A stretch of DNA of 64,000 nt, taken from Archilochus colubris. Its lineage: Eukaryota; Chordata; Aves; Apodiformes; Trochilidae. Under the pieces are notes generated by a model. It was not told the origin of the DNA and did not search any database. It saw nothing but the letters and a program-made list of their open reading frames with translations. This document shows positions 46,755-59,326 of the stretch, piece after piece. Both the position numbers and the translations under genes were made by a program. The stretch's first letter is position 1; every line of letters starts with the position of its first letter. The stretch lies in the NCBI GenBank assembly GCA_023079485.1, contig CM041084.1, forward strand, positions 66,435,709 through 66,499,708. Direction: 5' to 3'.

Positions 46755-47470
46755 GTAAAAGGCTGTGTGTGTGCATTTTCAGGCTCTGTTAATCTATCTG
46801 AATTTGGTCTGCCATACCTCCTCTTATCTCCAGCTTGAACATCAGAAGATTTGAGCAGTACTCGCTTGTGCTCAGGATTTGTGAAAAGGATGGGGCAAAT
46901 CTGTTAAACACATTCTCTGCTTCGTGGGAGAATAAAGCAACGGCCTGCTCTCCAGTGTTTGATCCCAGTAGACCTAACTCCTGAGATTAAGACCTTTTCA
47001 TATTTGCCCCAGGAAATGAGTAATTCCTTTGTGATGTGCTGCTACAGCACATTTCTGCTGACATGCCTTAACCTGGCTGCAGCAAAACCTCCCTGCATCT
47101 CCTCACAGTATCGTCACTGAACAGTGCAACCTTGAAGGTTAAGCTCCCTGGAAGCATGAAGAGGGATGTGGTTGGCATGGTTCAGAGTGGATGGGAGAGC
47201 AAACTTCTGATTTCACAAATGATAACAACACAAAACCCTCAGTTTTGCAAGAACTCTTCTTCTTTTTGAAGAAGACTTACTTAGTAGCCTAACTCAAGGC
47301 TAACTTACCATAGAGAAAGGTGATACTGAGCCCTTTTTAAACAAAATACACTGCTCTTGCAGCACAATTTTTCTGGTTTCAAGCCTTGTTTGTGTATGTG
47401 GGTCAACTATAGTTAATGTTTTAATAATCCAGCAACATTTCAAAAAAACACTCTGCTTTTGTCTACTCAC

Positions 47471-47557
47471 TTTTTCCATCTCTTGGCAAAGATGGTCTTG
47501 ATCTCCCATGGCAGAAGTTTGATATCTCTCTAAAGTTGGAATAAAGCCTCCTGTACT
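47471..47557 (-). other. Candidate coding exon on minus strand (unconfirmed)
   Basis: On the minus strand an 87-nt segment lies between 'gatccaacatttcag' and a strong donor (AAAAA|gtgagt). It is open from the first base, as STGGFIPTLERYQTSAMGDQ then DHLCQEMEK, and has exactly 29 codons (symmetric phase 0-0). An internal ATG has favourable context ('gccATGg'). The acceptor pyrimidine tract is short. The peptide is not recognised. Confidence 0.25.
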
Positions 47558-47578
47558 CTGAAATGTTGGATCAGCCTC

Positions 47579-47595
47579 TTTTTTTTTTTTTTTTT
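47579..47595. repeat. Poly(T) tract, 17 bases
   Basis: Seventeen consecutive T, followed by 'ccagctg'. Confidence 0.95.
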
Positions 47596-48449
47596 CCAGC
47601 TGTCAAGCTTAATGCATTTTAAAAACATCCTTCTACTTTAAGGTACATCTAAAATTGTGAAAAATGAATACGTAATGGCACATATATATTTACTTTACAC
47701 ATGTACATCTCTGTTCATGAGAGACCTGCACTGAAATCTAAATTCTTCCACTCCTTAAATTTGATGTAGATCAGCCTTGCTCGTAAGTTTAGATATAGCT
47801 GTGAAGTTTCTAGCTTTGTGGATCTTTATAATGGGTTAAATCAAAACTCTGTTTTTAGGCAATACTAAATTCTGGCCCCCAAAATATGAGTTAGTTTGCA
47901 GTACAACTCCACTGTAGGCTTCTATATCTGTATCCTATCGTTCTCTTCTGTGACTTCTACCTCATGTTTGCTGTGTTGCCTAATATTTAAACAAATTCAT
48001 TAGACACATCCGTGTTTTAAAAATATAAACTACATTTTTCAGGCTATGGACCAACATGTTAAAAACCATCTGTGATATCAGTTGCTCAACTTATGCTCTC
48101 AGAAGAGCCTGCTTTACTTAAGGCGAGTGCTCTGCACTTACAGAAAATTAAGATGGTCACTTAATGACTCGATTCACTTTTGAATACTTCAGCTGAGACT
48201 CTACCATTTCAGCTTTTATTATACCTGACCCTGTGGGCTCTTTTGAAAATGTGGCAAGGTTAAATACTTCTGTCATTTATCCCAGTTATTTATGAGCCCA
48301 AATGTGAAGTTACCTAACTGGTTTCAAACACAAAACCTTGAAAACAAGTGATGAAAGCGGTGAATAAAAACTAAATGAAATTCCACAGCCTGAAGCTTAG
48401 GCAAAATGTCCCTTTGGCTGTTCAGGTTAATGTGATTACCAGGGTTTAT

Positions 48450-48487
48450 TTCCTGGTATGTTTCCAGGTATGTTATTCCAGATATGT
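48450..48487. repeat. 12-bp tandem repeat, three copies
   Basis: 'ttcctggtatgt', 'ttccaggtatgt' and, after an inserted 'ta', 'ttccagatatgt' lie end to end. Confidence 0.85.
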
Positions 48488-49763
48488 TTCTTTAGCCCCT
48501 GCTCTGCTTGGCTGACAATTTGATGCCTTTCCTTGCTCTTCTGTATATAAATAAGATGAATTGTTAGATAACAAATTAGGAATTCTCTTCTTCTATCGGG
48601 ATGGTCTCTAAAGAGGGTAAGATTGTTTTTGAGAAGAAAAAAAATATATAATTCTAGTTTGGGTTTTGTAAGCCACATTGATCACACTGAGGGTTACCTA
48701 AAATTGTCTTCTTGTAAAATGCAGCATAGATGGTGTAGAGGTACAGAGGGAAAATGCATGTTGCACAAAAATTCTGTTTACAGGGAGGTCTGCACCACAT
48801 TTTTAAGCATTGAAAGTGCTAAATCCTAGCAAGTCACCAAGGGTTTATGTCATTTTGTTCAGAGAGAAAAAAAATAAAAACCTTCCCTACTTGGGCCTCC
48901 AGACTGGGTTGTGAGCTTTCTAAACTAATGCTTGATCTGGGTTGCTCTCTTGCAAAGAGAGCCAGCCATTCAATGTGGCCCATTCTAGATGCCCAGAATA
49001 TGTCTTTTGTTGTTAACTGTTGCTTCTTGCAATTCTGGAAAGTTCCAGTACCTTCATGCTAGACTGTACTGACCATTAAGGTTTGTGAAAGATGTTGAAT
49101 CATACTGTGCAAACTGTCTTTAGTCACGTAAGCCCTTGGCTGTTCACTGAACGTTGCTCAGACATCATCTTCCACCAATTTCTTCCTCACAACTCCTCCC
49201 CAGGTTATCACTTTGGTCAAGCAAGACTCAATGCTTGCTTCTGTCCTTCCAGCTTTTCTTAAAAATACCCACTTTCATGTTTGGTTACTCTGTGATCAGT
49301 GTTCTCTGATTTACTGTTAGTATCTTCTCATGTGAGAGATGAGCATTTTTTTTGGGCTCAGGTTTTTCCATTGCTGATAGAATACATGAAGCAGCTTTGT
49401 GTCGCAACCAAGATGGTCCCCACACCTCAAGTTGATTTGCATTTTTGTAGAAATATCAATTGAAAAAATTCCCTTTTCCTACTGGGTTCTCAGCTAACCG
49501 TGTGACTGTATCAGCATTAGATACAATAACATCATTTACACACTTTTCCTCCTAAAATAGTTGGGATTGTCAGATTCTGATGGTATAGCTGGCAGCTGAG
49601 TTACCAAGATAACAAAGTTTCTCCAGAGCAGAGGTGGGTTCCTGTGCTTGGCTTGGCCATTTTATGACTGCCTGGTCAAAACTAAAAGAAAAATGCTAAA
49701 GCAGAAATTTCCTCCTTCACTTGATGAGAGCTTATGGCTGAGTTAATTGGCTGCATGGAGCTG

Positions 49764-49790
49764 GCATGGCACACCATGCATGGCACACCA
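49764..49790. repeat. 13-bp direct repeat
   Basis: 'gcatggcacacca' occurs twice (49764-49776 and 49778-49790) with one base between the copies. Confidence 0.88.
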
Positions 49791-52689
49791 AAGGCACATC
49801 TGTTTGTTGTCACCTTTCAATCTGGTGACTCTGTGGAGACAGACAACATTATTCCTGATAACATTCCCACTTCCATTGTTATTATTGTGGTATCTAATCA
49901 TGTAAAGATGGTCTGAACTATGGGGATAATGTCCTGCATACCGAGAGAAATGTCAAACAGAAACACAAACCCCTTTGTACTAGCTGATGAAGTTGCCCAA
50001 AGTTCCCAGAAGTAAATAGGAATCTGAAAGGGTTATCTTACGAAGGAGAAGAAAAGCCACAGAACTCAACTCATATCCAGCTATGCTTTACCTGAGAAAC
50101 TATTTCTCTTTCTGTTGTATTTTGTGCTAGAAAAGGAGATTCTGGATAAAGATCTTAATTTACCAAACTTTTTTTTCCCATTAAAGCTCTCTATCCTTTG
50201 AAATTCACATTTTTTGGTACAAACAAATAAAAAAAATTTTTTTTTCTTAAATCAGCTTTGTTCCCTTACAAATATGAGTATGGGAAATCATATGTCTTTG
50301 ATGAAGAGATGTGAATAGGGCACTTGGCTGAGGTTGAATATGGTGTGGAAACCCGTTTCAGTTAAAGCATAAGAAAAGTGTATTGCAGTCAGCTCCAAGC
50401 TGGGAAAGAAAGTCTTTTCAAAGAGCCCCCTTTCTTTACAGCCTGTAGTCTACAGTTTCTGGTGAAAATAATGACTCCTTGATATTTCTGTCTGGGAAAT
50501 GGAGACATTAATATACTCCCAGTGAACTCACAGCAGTGACTGTAAATTACATGATACTCTGGAAACACAGCAGGAGGTGTTTCCTTCCTTAGACAATTTA
50601 TTACAGGGCCTTCATCCCACAGTCTATTGCCCATATTTAACTTGTATTTTGGGTAATATCAGTGTGTCAAACAACAGTGTTGTGGAAGCTGTAGCACATC
50701 TTCTCCTGGATAGAGGGCTGGCAGAGGTGACTGTCTGAGCAGGTGATGGTCTGGGGCTTACCCTGGGTGAAAGCACAGAGATGTAAGGTATGGGATGCAA
50801 TGTTCAGTGTTCCTAGGGATTTATTTACTGTTTTAAACAAGATTTATGAGACTTAACCTCCTTCTCAGACTTGAAAAGAGCTACTTTATTACATTTACTC
50901 ATAGAGATATCAAATATTTTGGGAAGTTTCTTTTGCTTTATCTGGGGCTGTTGATTAAGGTGTGAGATGTTATCATTGGCAATATGGATTTTTTTCTGAA
51001 TAAGCATAAGTATCAGACTAAACACTTTGTGGACATAGAAGAAGGACTACGTCTGGGCATCCTGGTTTCACTCTAAGGGGAGAATGGAATGTTCATCCAG
51101 GATGTCTATTTTACTGAGGACTCTTCTAGGAGTTGTTTTACCTAACAATGGTAAATTGTGATGACTGTTACTTCTTTTGTTTGTTTGTTTCATATATTTT
51201 GCTTCTCTTGACAGTTATTTAGACCAAGTTTTTTAATAGCTTTCCTTTTTTACAGGTGTTAAAATAGAACAATTCACTGCCCATAGAAATGCTTTAATTT
51301 GGGGGGATTTCAGTGTACTGCTATTGGCAGATAAAAGTACAACTTTTTTCATGTATTTTTGTAAATTGAAGCTTTTCTTCTATGGGCAATTTTTCTGCAC
51401 CTTCTTGCAAAAGCTGCAAGACAGTAGTGTTGTCTGATGTCAGTCACCTGGTTACTGCAGGCACGGGCTAGAGCTCATGGAGGAGGGAATTTTCTCCAGT
51501 GCTGTTCTGTGGTTGATGTGTGGTCCCCAAATAAAGTACCCCAGCCTTTTCCTAGCATGGCACTCATCTCTTAGGTAGGTGGAGAAGGACCTCAGTGCAC
51601 ATGGAAATAAAAGCACCAGAATGCAGCGGTTGGGGGGAAATAAAAAGCCCTCAGAGAAATGACCTTTCACTTAAAGATAAGGAAAAATCTGGAAATTATG
51701 TGTGGATTTGTTTGGAGAAAGTTGGAGAAGGGCTGATAGATTATTCCAGTCTGGGTGATAAAATAAATTCAAAGAAAAGTTACTGTAAAAGGTCTGACTT
51801 TTTACAGACCAGTGAGGCCTCTCAAGCATAATATTCAGGTGACAAATAGTTTTGGCCAGAAGTATTTTCTGGCTGATATCTAGGGTCAGGTATGTTGGTT
51901 CATCATGAATAGGAACCCGAAAACTCTTTAGAAGATCATATGTGTTCTTGGAGGGAAAGAGTCAGAGTCTCTGACACCTGAGGCAGCTTTATTTTGAAAT
52001 CACAGAAGTACAGCTCTCTGCCATCCTGAAACATAGTTCTCCTTTGGCTAATCTTCCTGAGTTAGATAGCCTTTATTTTACCCTTGGAAGGTATTTGGTT
52101 TGTTTTTACAAAGAAAAAGCTGGTAGTTTTGATAAATACACTTGTTTCATCCCTACCTGTATGCCAGTGAGGGCTTGTAAGCACTTGCCCTTCTTTTACA
52201 AGATCCTGAGGCAAGGGAAAAAGATTTCTATCAGGCATCTTCATGGTGCTGAGGTCAGTCGTGGTTCTTTTTTTATTTACTATGACACAATGCTGTGAAG
52301 CCATCTCAACTTGGAGTATAAAAATGAGGAGCCAGAGACCTGTGCTGTGTTACTTATCTCCCAAGCAGGGCAGGGCTGGGTTTTCCCTATGGTGTGGGAG
52401 GATGCATGTGGGGCAATTTTTCCCAGCTTTGCTGCAGCGTGGTTTCTCAGCTGGCAGAAAAAACCACGTTGTCACAGGGCAGCAAGCCAGGTCTGGGGAT
52501 TTCCATGTACACCTTCCTTCTCAGCATGTGCATTCATCTATGCATGCAGAGGAACTACAGCCAAGTACTGCACTGCAGGTAGAGGTGGGGGCTCTCTGGG
52601 AGGCCACAGAGAGGGTGAGCAGGAGCCCGGGCACGGCGCTGAGTGTGTGCCAAAAAGTCAAGCCTCTCCGAGCATGAGGATTTAGACCT

Positions 52690-52990
52690 GTGGCTAATAA
52701 ATGAATGAGGCCAAGAAATAAACGACTTTGTAATGCTATGACAGGCGGAGGCTGCTTCCCTGCATTACTTTTTCCACCTTGTAGTCTCTCTGCTTGCTGT
52801 GTGCTGCTGGCATCAAGCATGAGCAAAGCGCAAGTCAGCATCTCAATTATTTGTGTTTTAAATACAGCGTGGAGAAAGGTTTTTATCTGTCTAAATACCT
52901 CAACTGATTCCTGGACAGACTCCCTAAAACCTGGGAATTTACCTTGTTTAGTGCATGTGGAATGTGGCATATAGCTTAAAATGGAGAGTC
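52690..52990. promoter_or_regulatory. Candidate noncoding regulatory block
   Basis: The block has mixed composition with AT-rich factor-like motifs ('gtggctaataaatgaatgag', 'ctcaattatttgtgttttaa', 'aaagcgcaagtcagcatctc') and lacks repeats. Long open frames run over it on both strands, but the minus-strand one (to 53039) begins at GTG and no frame has a recognisable product. Simultaneous openness with no product can indicate selection on noncoding sequence, or merely few TA-containing triplets. This is inference only. Confidence 0.2.
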
Positions 52991-53837
52991 CTCTTTCCCT
53001 TGACTGGAAACTCTTTAAAATCTCAGCACACCCACACACTGAAGGTCAGGCTCATTTGAAGCATACCCAAGATTTCCCTGAGTAGTACAACACGCTGCCT
53101 CTGCATAGCTTTCCTTTTCATCTTCTGTGCTGGGTTTTTTTGGCAGTAAGGCTATTGCAGTCTCTTAGAAGCACTAAATGCTATTTCCGCAAGAGAAAGG
53201 GTGAATATTAATAAAAGAATGTAATATCTGTCTTTTTAAGCAAACATGGGGTTTGGGGTCTTAATCTGTCACCTTTGCTGCAGTAATGCAAACGATGAAA
53301 GGTCTGAGTGTACCTTCAAACAATATCATGTAGCACTGTCCCATGGAATAGCCATGGTTCCATGGTGGCTCATTTCTAATTCAAGTCCTAGGTCTGTTAA
53401 AGGTCTTGGCAGCATTGAAGATGAAGGTTATAAATAATTTTGAGAGGATTTAAAGGACAGAAATTTTCTCTGAGGAGACAAATTTAGAAATGTAAACTTG
53501 ATAAACAGTAATTAATGTATCTGAAATGTCTGAGCGTATTTAGTTCAATTTCCTCTTCTTGTATGAAGCATGATCAAGAGCATTTCTTATTTTTCCAGAA
53601 TGCTGTATCTAGGTTAGAAAGAATGATTGGATCGATTCTTAGACTGATAATAACATAATAGCCTGAAGTCCCAGTGCTGACCACTGAAGTGCTTCTTCAA
53701 ACATCTCTTTTGAACAGTGCTGGATGTAATGAAAATAACAATCGCCCTTGTAGTTCCACATGTATGTCTTTGTAATAGGTGAAAGTGGAGTTCTGCCTCT
53801 CATATCTCTTGTACATACAAGTGGCAGTCACTGGGTA

Positions 53838-53893
53838 AATTTATTATTATGATCTTTTATTATTATGATTTATTATTATGATTATTATTATTC
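53838..53893. repeat. Imperfect (ATT)n microsatellite
   Basis: Runs of TTA/ATT units are interrupted by 'tgatcttt' and 'tgatt'. Confidence 0.92.
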
Positions 53894-55032
53894 ATACAAA
53901 TGGTTCTTGGTAAGGCCAGACTTGTAGGGCTGGGTCTCTATTTTAGCCACTAATACCATGTGAATGGAACAGTTGTCTTTAAAGAAATTGCATTTTCACT
54001 GTAAGGAAGCAAACAACAGGCTTCAAAGTTTAGGCAAAAAATGCAACCATCACAATGTACAGGACTGCATAGCTTACTATTACGGTGTTCCACAGCTGGA
54101 GAAAAATTTCTGTGATGGTTTGTTGGAAGGAAAAAACCTCAGACCTCTATCACCTCTTCTGATTGATAATTAATTATTTTTATAACATCTCAGGCAGGCA
54201 GAAAAGTTGTTTGGTTCTAAAAGCTGAAAGAAAATAAGCAGGTGGTAAAATGAGGTTTTCTAGAATTCTGTGGAAACACTTGTGTCTTAAGCATTACTTT
54301 TTAGGCACCATTTGTCAAGTCTCCTTGGGCAACACCCCATTACTGACTACAGAAATGTATTCCTGGTGCTGCTAGAGAGCAGAGGCACTTTCACACACTT
54401 CGCATGTGTGCCATGACTGTGTGACACTAACCACAGCTACAGCCTCAACAGGCTTTTCCCACAACTCTTACTAATACCGTGTGATTCAAAAGGTGTTGGT
54501 CTTTTTTCAGAAGCTGCTAGACTTCCAGGAGCAGATGCAACCCTTATCTAAAACGTTGAGCTCAGCCAGGTTACCTTTGGGAATAGGTGTTGCTGGTGCT
54601 ACCACAGGCAAAAAGTCTCTGAACCTTCTCACATCTCTTAATATCTCACACCAATATCTTTGGATCACCTTGCTTTCTTGGTGGCTATTAGTTTCCTTAA
54701 CTCTTCCTTTAGGCAGCTTCCAAGCCTTTTCCCTAAAATACCCTTCTTAATGTAACGTTTTATTTCATGTCCATCCAAACTCTCACCTCTAATGAGATGT
54801 CCAAGCCTTCTTACTTCTCTCTGTGTGTGTTCCAGTTGAAGCTGAGCAGTCTGTTGCCATAGGCTTTAAAATTCTTGCCCTTAAAGGACAGAAATTTTAT
54901 TTGGTACAGTCTACCCTATGTTAAGGAGATGTTTCCAATGATGGCTGATGGCTTACACAATCTTACGAAGAATCTGAAAAACCAATTGACAGGGTGAAGT
55001 ACAAACATGCTCTTTTGTGTGACATGTTGGAT

Positions 55033-55054
55033 TATATATATATATATATATATA
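55033..55054. repeat. (TA)11 microsatellite
   Basis: Eleven perfect TA units. Confidence 0.95.
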
Positions 55055-55152
55055 CCTGTTTTAACAGATTTTTATTTTAGAAAGTTTTCCTTTCTGTATC
55101 TTTGTACATTTCTATTGAGAATCAGCCCAAAAAATGAGCAGTCTCTCTTTAG

Positions 55153-55164
55153 AAAAAAAAAAAA
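55153..55164. repeat. Poly(A) tract, 12 bases
   Basis: Twelve consecutive A after 'tctctttag'. Confidence 0.9.
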
Positions 55165-55230
55165 GAAATTTGAAACTCTGCTTGAAATCCCATTTTCTCC
55201 TACTTTTTTCCTACTTACTCCTCTTTATAC

Positions 55231-55260
55231 AGGCATACATACATACATATATGCATGCCT
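55231..55260. repeat. (CATA)n microsatellite bounded by inverted arms
   Basis: Tandem CATA units (55234-55249) lie between 'aggcat' (55231-55236) and its reverse complement 'atgcct' (55255-55260). The whole segment can fold into a weak hairpin. Confidence 0.85.
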
Positions 55261-56839
55261 ACATATTTAAAAATGAGACATGGAAAAATAAGCCTACTCA
55301 AAGGAATGATACCTATTTGAAATGATCTTATTAAGACAGAAACTGGTAAAAAGGAGTTTGTCACTTTACTAATTCTAGTTCTGCTTTTGAGAACATGAAA
55401 GGAAGTATTTTATTAGTCTAGAGATTTTTGCAAAAGCTTTATTTTTACAAATTCTTTACAACTGAGTAGCACTAATTTGGCAATATTTCTTCAAAATTGA
55501 ACAGCTGAAGGGATAAAAATTGAGTTATATTATACTTGTTTTTACTGTTACTTTGCTTTAGGGATTAATATAAAAAACTCAGTTACCTTCAAAAGGCCTC
55601 CCAATCATTATCAATTGCTCAACTATTGTTGTATTAACTATTTATTTTGGCAGATGTTAGTTGTTATCCAGTATCTTATCTAAATAGTATTTCATCTTAT
55701 TAAAAAAACCAAGCAAACCAAGATCTAAAACTTAACACCTGGGAGTTTTAGGAACTGAAATGTCAATTACACATGAAACTCCATTATTTCTTGTTCATTA
55801 TTTCTTTCTTCAAAGAAAAACCCAAATACTGTGTATTTACTGGAAAAACAAGAAGTATTTGGTTTTCAAGTAAAGGGTATGACAATGCTGAACAGATCCA
55901 TATTTTTTCCATTGTTTTTATTCATCTTGTGTGTGTTTAGCTTTGAATTATAGTGAGATAGCAATATTAAACGTATGGTAATGGAACATCCTAAATCAGG
56001 CTCTTTAAAATGAAAGCTGAGTACCCAGTTGTTTTTTTTTTTTCCAGGATGAGGCTCTGCAGAAACAACATGGGCTGGCTTGGGACTTGATCTCAGAGGC
56101 ATCATCAACAGAAAAAGGGTCTTCCATAGACTACTAACATCTGGGAAAAACCTGTAGCTTGTAGCAGAGTGGTGAGCAGAGCCAGCCACAACCCTGGAAA
56201 TCGGAAAGGAATTTGAGGCATACACATGGGCTCATCATATGGTATGTGAAGTGAAATGTTCATCCTAAAGTAAGAGATTTCAGTAGTGTTCCCACTTTTG
56301 CTGCTGTAGAGTATCTGTAAGTCGGCACCTTCTTATTTCTATGCGTCCTTTGAAATTTCTCTCTTCAGAACATTCTGCAGTTGGAAAAACACGGGTGTGC
56401 CTGCAGCTCTCCAGAGGAGACATTGATTCAAAGGCCTTTCTTAGGCTGTGATGGGAAACAGTGAACCAGACTTCAGGTGTAAACTGGAGAGGGCTTTGCT
56501 GTCAGGAAGGCACCCTTTGAGTTAGCTGCAGCTCAAAAGATTGTTGAAATGAGCAGAGCCAGAGTTTGACTAGAAGCCAAGAAAAAAAGTACCTCAGATC
56601 AGTTAATCTACCATGTTGCATGTAGGGGATCTATGATACGACACTGCTCTGCCTGCTCTGAAATAGTGTAATTGAAGGGATACAGTCTTCAAAAAGACCC
56701 TTGTGCCTTAACAGTGGGTGTTAGGGCTTGCTAGACACCACTGATGTAGGACTCAGGAAACTACTCCAGAAAAACCACAGAACTTGTGAGAGGAATAGTT
56801 ATGTAGCAGCTTGTAGAACTCACGGGGTCTTTGGGAACA

Positions 56840-56995
56840 GATAGAAAAAGTATAGAAGAGGGAGACCAAGCTGTTCAAAGGAATGAAACTACTGTACAAG
56901 CAGCAGCTGAACAGAGTTGGAATCTTCATCCTTTCAGTGGTGGAGTGCCATGACAGAGACTGATAAAATCATGACTTGGAGGTGACTTTAAGTTT
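56840..56995 (+). mobile_element. Possible ancient CR1 relic
   Basis: 'agaagagggagaccaagctg' and 'ttcaaaggaatgaaac' resemble the CR1 block that precedes the 'SYEERLR' region. 'gactgataaaatcatgactt' further on resembles the 'gtataaaatcatga' block of old CR1 elements. The order and strand agree, but the intervening sequence is too decayed for certainty. Confidence 0.35.
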
Positions 56996-56997
56996 TG

Positions 56998-57040
56998 TTA
57001 TTATTATTAGATATTTAGACATTATTAGACATTTAGATAC
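56998..57040. repeat. ATT-rich short repeat
   Basis: TTA units (56998-57009) run into 'atttagac', 'attattagac' and 'atttagat'. Confidence 0.75.
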
Positions 57041-59020
57041 TCCAAAACCTGAGCAAAGCTCCTGTGGTTTACATGCATCTTTTTTGACATGTCTTAGTCA
57101 CAACTGAGGGTTCTTACTTTGCAGACACTTGTAAAATCACTTTAGGAGCAGATGCAGGAAGCAGAAATATTTAAAACTGAGTGAACAATGGACCTTGGAA
57201 TAACAAACATTCAAAGTAGTGAACTGAAATATTGGCTAAGATATTCACCATCACCTCTCCATTCTGAAGGTATTTCAATGCCAGAGTGTTGGTAATTCAT
57301 ATCTGCAGAGGTCTGACAATAAAAAAGCAGAGAGATCTGCAGTTATTGAAGAGGAATACAAAACATCCCTTACTTTCATGAAAATTATCCTCTCTCTCTT
57401 TTCCCCCTTTTTATCACAAACACACACTCACACCTACCCACAGTCTCTCTCCCCCAAATCCTAAAGGACAAAATCTCCAGCAGATGATGAAGAAATTAAG
57501 AAGTTTTAGCCTAGCTGCACAAGAGGGTATTAGCTAATGTCAGGGTTCTTATCTGGCATCCCAGAAAGGTTACAGGGTTGATATATTTCTGGAAGATACC
57601 TCATTGCTTTTCTTTTAACCTCTCTGACTTCTGAGAACTCTTGTGTAATTGCTCATTTCACAGATCTCCAGCTGTACCAGAAAAATTTGTTGCCCTGAGG
57701 TCAAGATTCAGTTGTGTTGTGTCATCACTGAAGTGTGTTCTCATTTTTGGGTCTGGCAGGCTGGTGACATGGCTTCACTGAAGGTGATCTGTTTGTACTC
57801 CAGTCCAGATCTGACGACGTAAGTGTAAAACTCACAGTGGTGAAACTGAATCATCTGAATGAAAAACTGGACTTCATAAACACGTGACTGTATGTTCTTT
57901 CACAGTTTTTTTGAAATTTCCACTGAAAATTTGAACTAGTTAACTTCAGTTAACCAGGTTTGGAGTGGTCTACTGAGTGGATTTCTTGATCCCCTTTAAG
58001 GCTTGCAACAGAAACTAGCTGAAAGGGGAAGGATTCTAATGAATTTTCCACCCAGAAAATATCATTTGAGTCAGAGAGACTTGCACAGCAATGGGCAACC
58101 TGGTCTTACAAAGAGCCTGCTCCCCTATACCATCATATTTGATGGCATCCAGCACTTTATGTGATCAGTTTTTCTTTATGTCAGTAAGAGCACCAGCCAC
58201 AATTTTCCTCCAGTAGAGATCTAACGGAGGGTCCAAAATCAGCACCTTAATAACTGATGATCCGAGTTAAGTTACTCTTTCAATGCTATTGTTATTGGGC
58301 CCCATGTTGGTGAAACAAGCATTTGCTCTGAACAAAACCCCTTCCAGACAAAACATCTAAGCTCTGCCTACCTCCTGATATGCTAGGGTTGTCATGGTGT
58401 CTCACAGGATTCAAAGGGAAGGTAGAGAGAACTCTTTAGTAATTTGCCTGTAAGGAAACTATCTTCTTACTAGAAAATTTTCCTTAGCACTCTAGAACAA
58501 GCTCCATCTGTCTGACATATAGTGGCGTCTAGTTTAAGAGTTAAAACCAGGTTCATATTTATTTTATTACACTTCTTTTAAGTATGGTGCAATTTATATT
58601 TCCAGTGTGGAGATAGTCAGATAAGGTGAGTTGCTTAGGAGATGTATTTCTCTCATGTCCCATTCTTGGGATGTGTTAATCACATCTGGATTGAATTCAT
58701 GTGGACTTTCCTCCTTTGGGAGGACTGGATCACATCACACTGAAATAGCAACAGCTGGAATTATACTCAGTTTTCATCAAGTATATTTGAATGATCTTTC
58801 CTACCTTGGCTCCTTGTCAGTCTTTCCAAAAGCAGTAACTTCTATTGTGATTTCATGGCTCTCTCAATTGTGAATTTGGCCTAGCCTCAGCTTTCATCTG
58901 GGAAAAAATCTCCCAAATTAAATGCTTTTTGTGAACCTATGTAAGTGAGGACTTACTAAAAATGTAAGCCAAAAGATTTGGTCTGGTTAAGGAGTTATAG
59001 AAAGCTGCACCTCTCAGTAG
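57041..59020. other. Unannotated noncoding stretch
   Basis: Apart from the candidate exon at 57760-57818, nothing is recognised. There is a CA-rich patch at about 57415-57440. Confidence 0.5.
57760..57818 (+). other. Candidate coding exon (unconfirmed)
   Basis: A 59-nt segment has both splice signals strong: acceptor 'ctcatttttgggtctggcag' and donor GAC|gtaagtg. It is open only in frame 0, as AGDMASLKVICLYSSPDLT with two spare bases, and contains an ATG in strong context ('gacATGg'). Its phase accepts the segment ending at 46754 and is continued by 59209-59326. The product is unrecognised. Confidence 0.25.
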
Positions 59021-59100
59021 TACTCTGGCAGGGGAACTGGACTAGATGATCTCCAGAGGTTCATTCCAGCCCCTAACATTTTGTAGTTCTGTGATTCTAC
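59021..59100 (+). mobile_element. CR1 LINE 3' end fragment
   Basis: Only the last 80 or so bases of a CR1 are present: 'ggaactggactagatgatct', 'ccagaggttcattccagccc' and a 'gttctgtgattctac' terminal unit. It is an extreme 5' truncation. Confidence 0.88.
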
Positions 59101-59208
59101 AGTCCCCCCAGTGTGCTATCCCTTTTTTCTCCAAATTGCTAATAATGTACTTTTTTCTTGGATGTGCACTCTTTAAACTCTTCCATTATTTCTTGAATTC
59201 CTACGTAG

Positions 59209-59326
59209 GCTGAGTATCAAGATGAAACTTCTCCCTTTCGAGACTCTTTACTGCTACACTGCTGCTGGTCTTACTGACCTTGTGTCTAAATGCAACACTT
59301 TCGTCCTCTTCTTGGCTGCTGTAATT
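59209..59326 (+). other. Candidate coding exon (unconfirmed)
   Basis: A 118-nt segment follows 'tttcttgaattcctacgtag' and ends at a good donor (ATT|gtaagt). After one leading base, the phase left by 57760-57818, it is open as LSIKMKLLPFETLYCYTAAG then LTDLVSKCNTFVLFLAAVI, ending on a whole codon. The other two frames contain stops. The strong splice signals make this and its neighbour at 57760 the best-defined pair in the window. No family is recognised. Confidence 0.28.

Larger units (their letters stand above)
46755..56839. other. Unannotated noncoding stretch
   Basis: No gene confirmed. It contains a minus-strand candidate exon (47471-47557), a T17 run (47579-47595), small tandem repeats at 48450-48487 and 49764-49790, an A8T9 tract (50229-50245), a candidate regulatory block (52690-52990), and several microsatellites (53838-55256). 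A T12 run lies at 56032-56043. Long minus-strand frames at 52.5-53.0 kb lack an ATG at their start. Confidence 0.5.

Noticed and set aside
52521..53039. 172-codon minus-strand open frame
   Set aside because: It starts at GTG, overlaps long plus-strand frames of equal quality, and has no recognisable domain. Kept only as a possible noncoding element.
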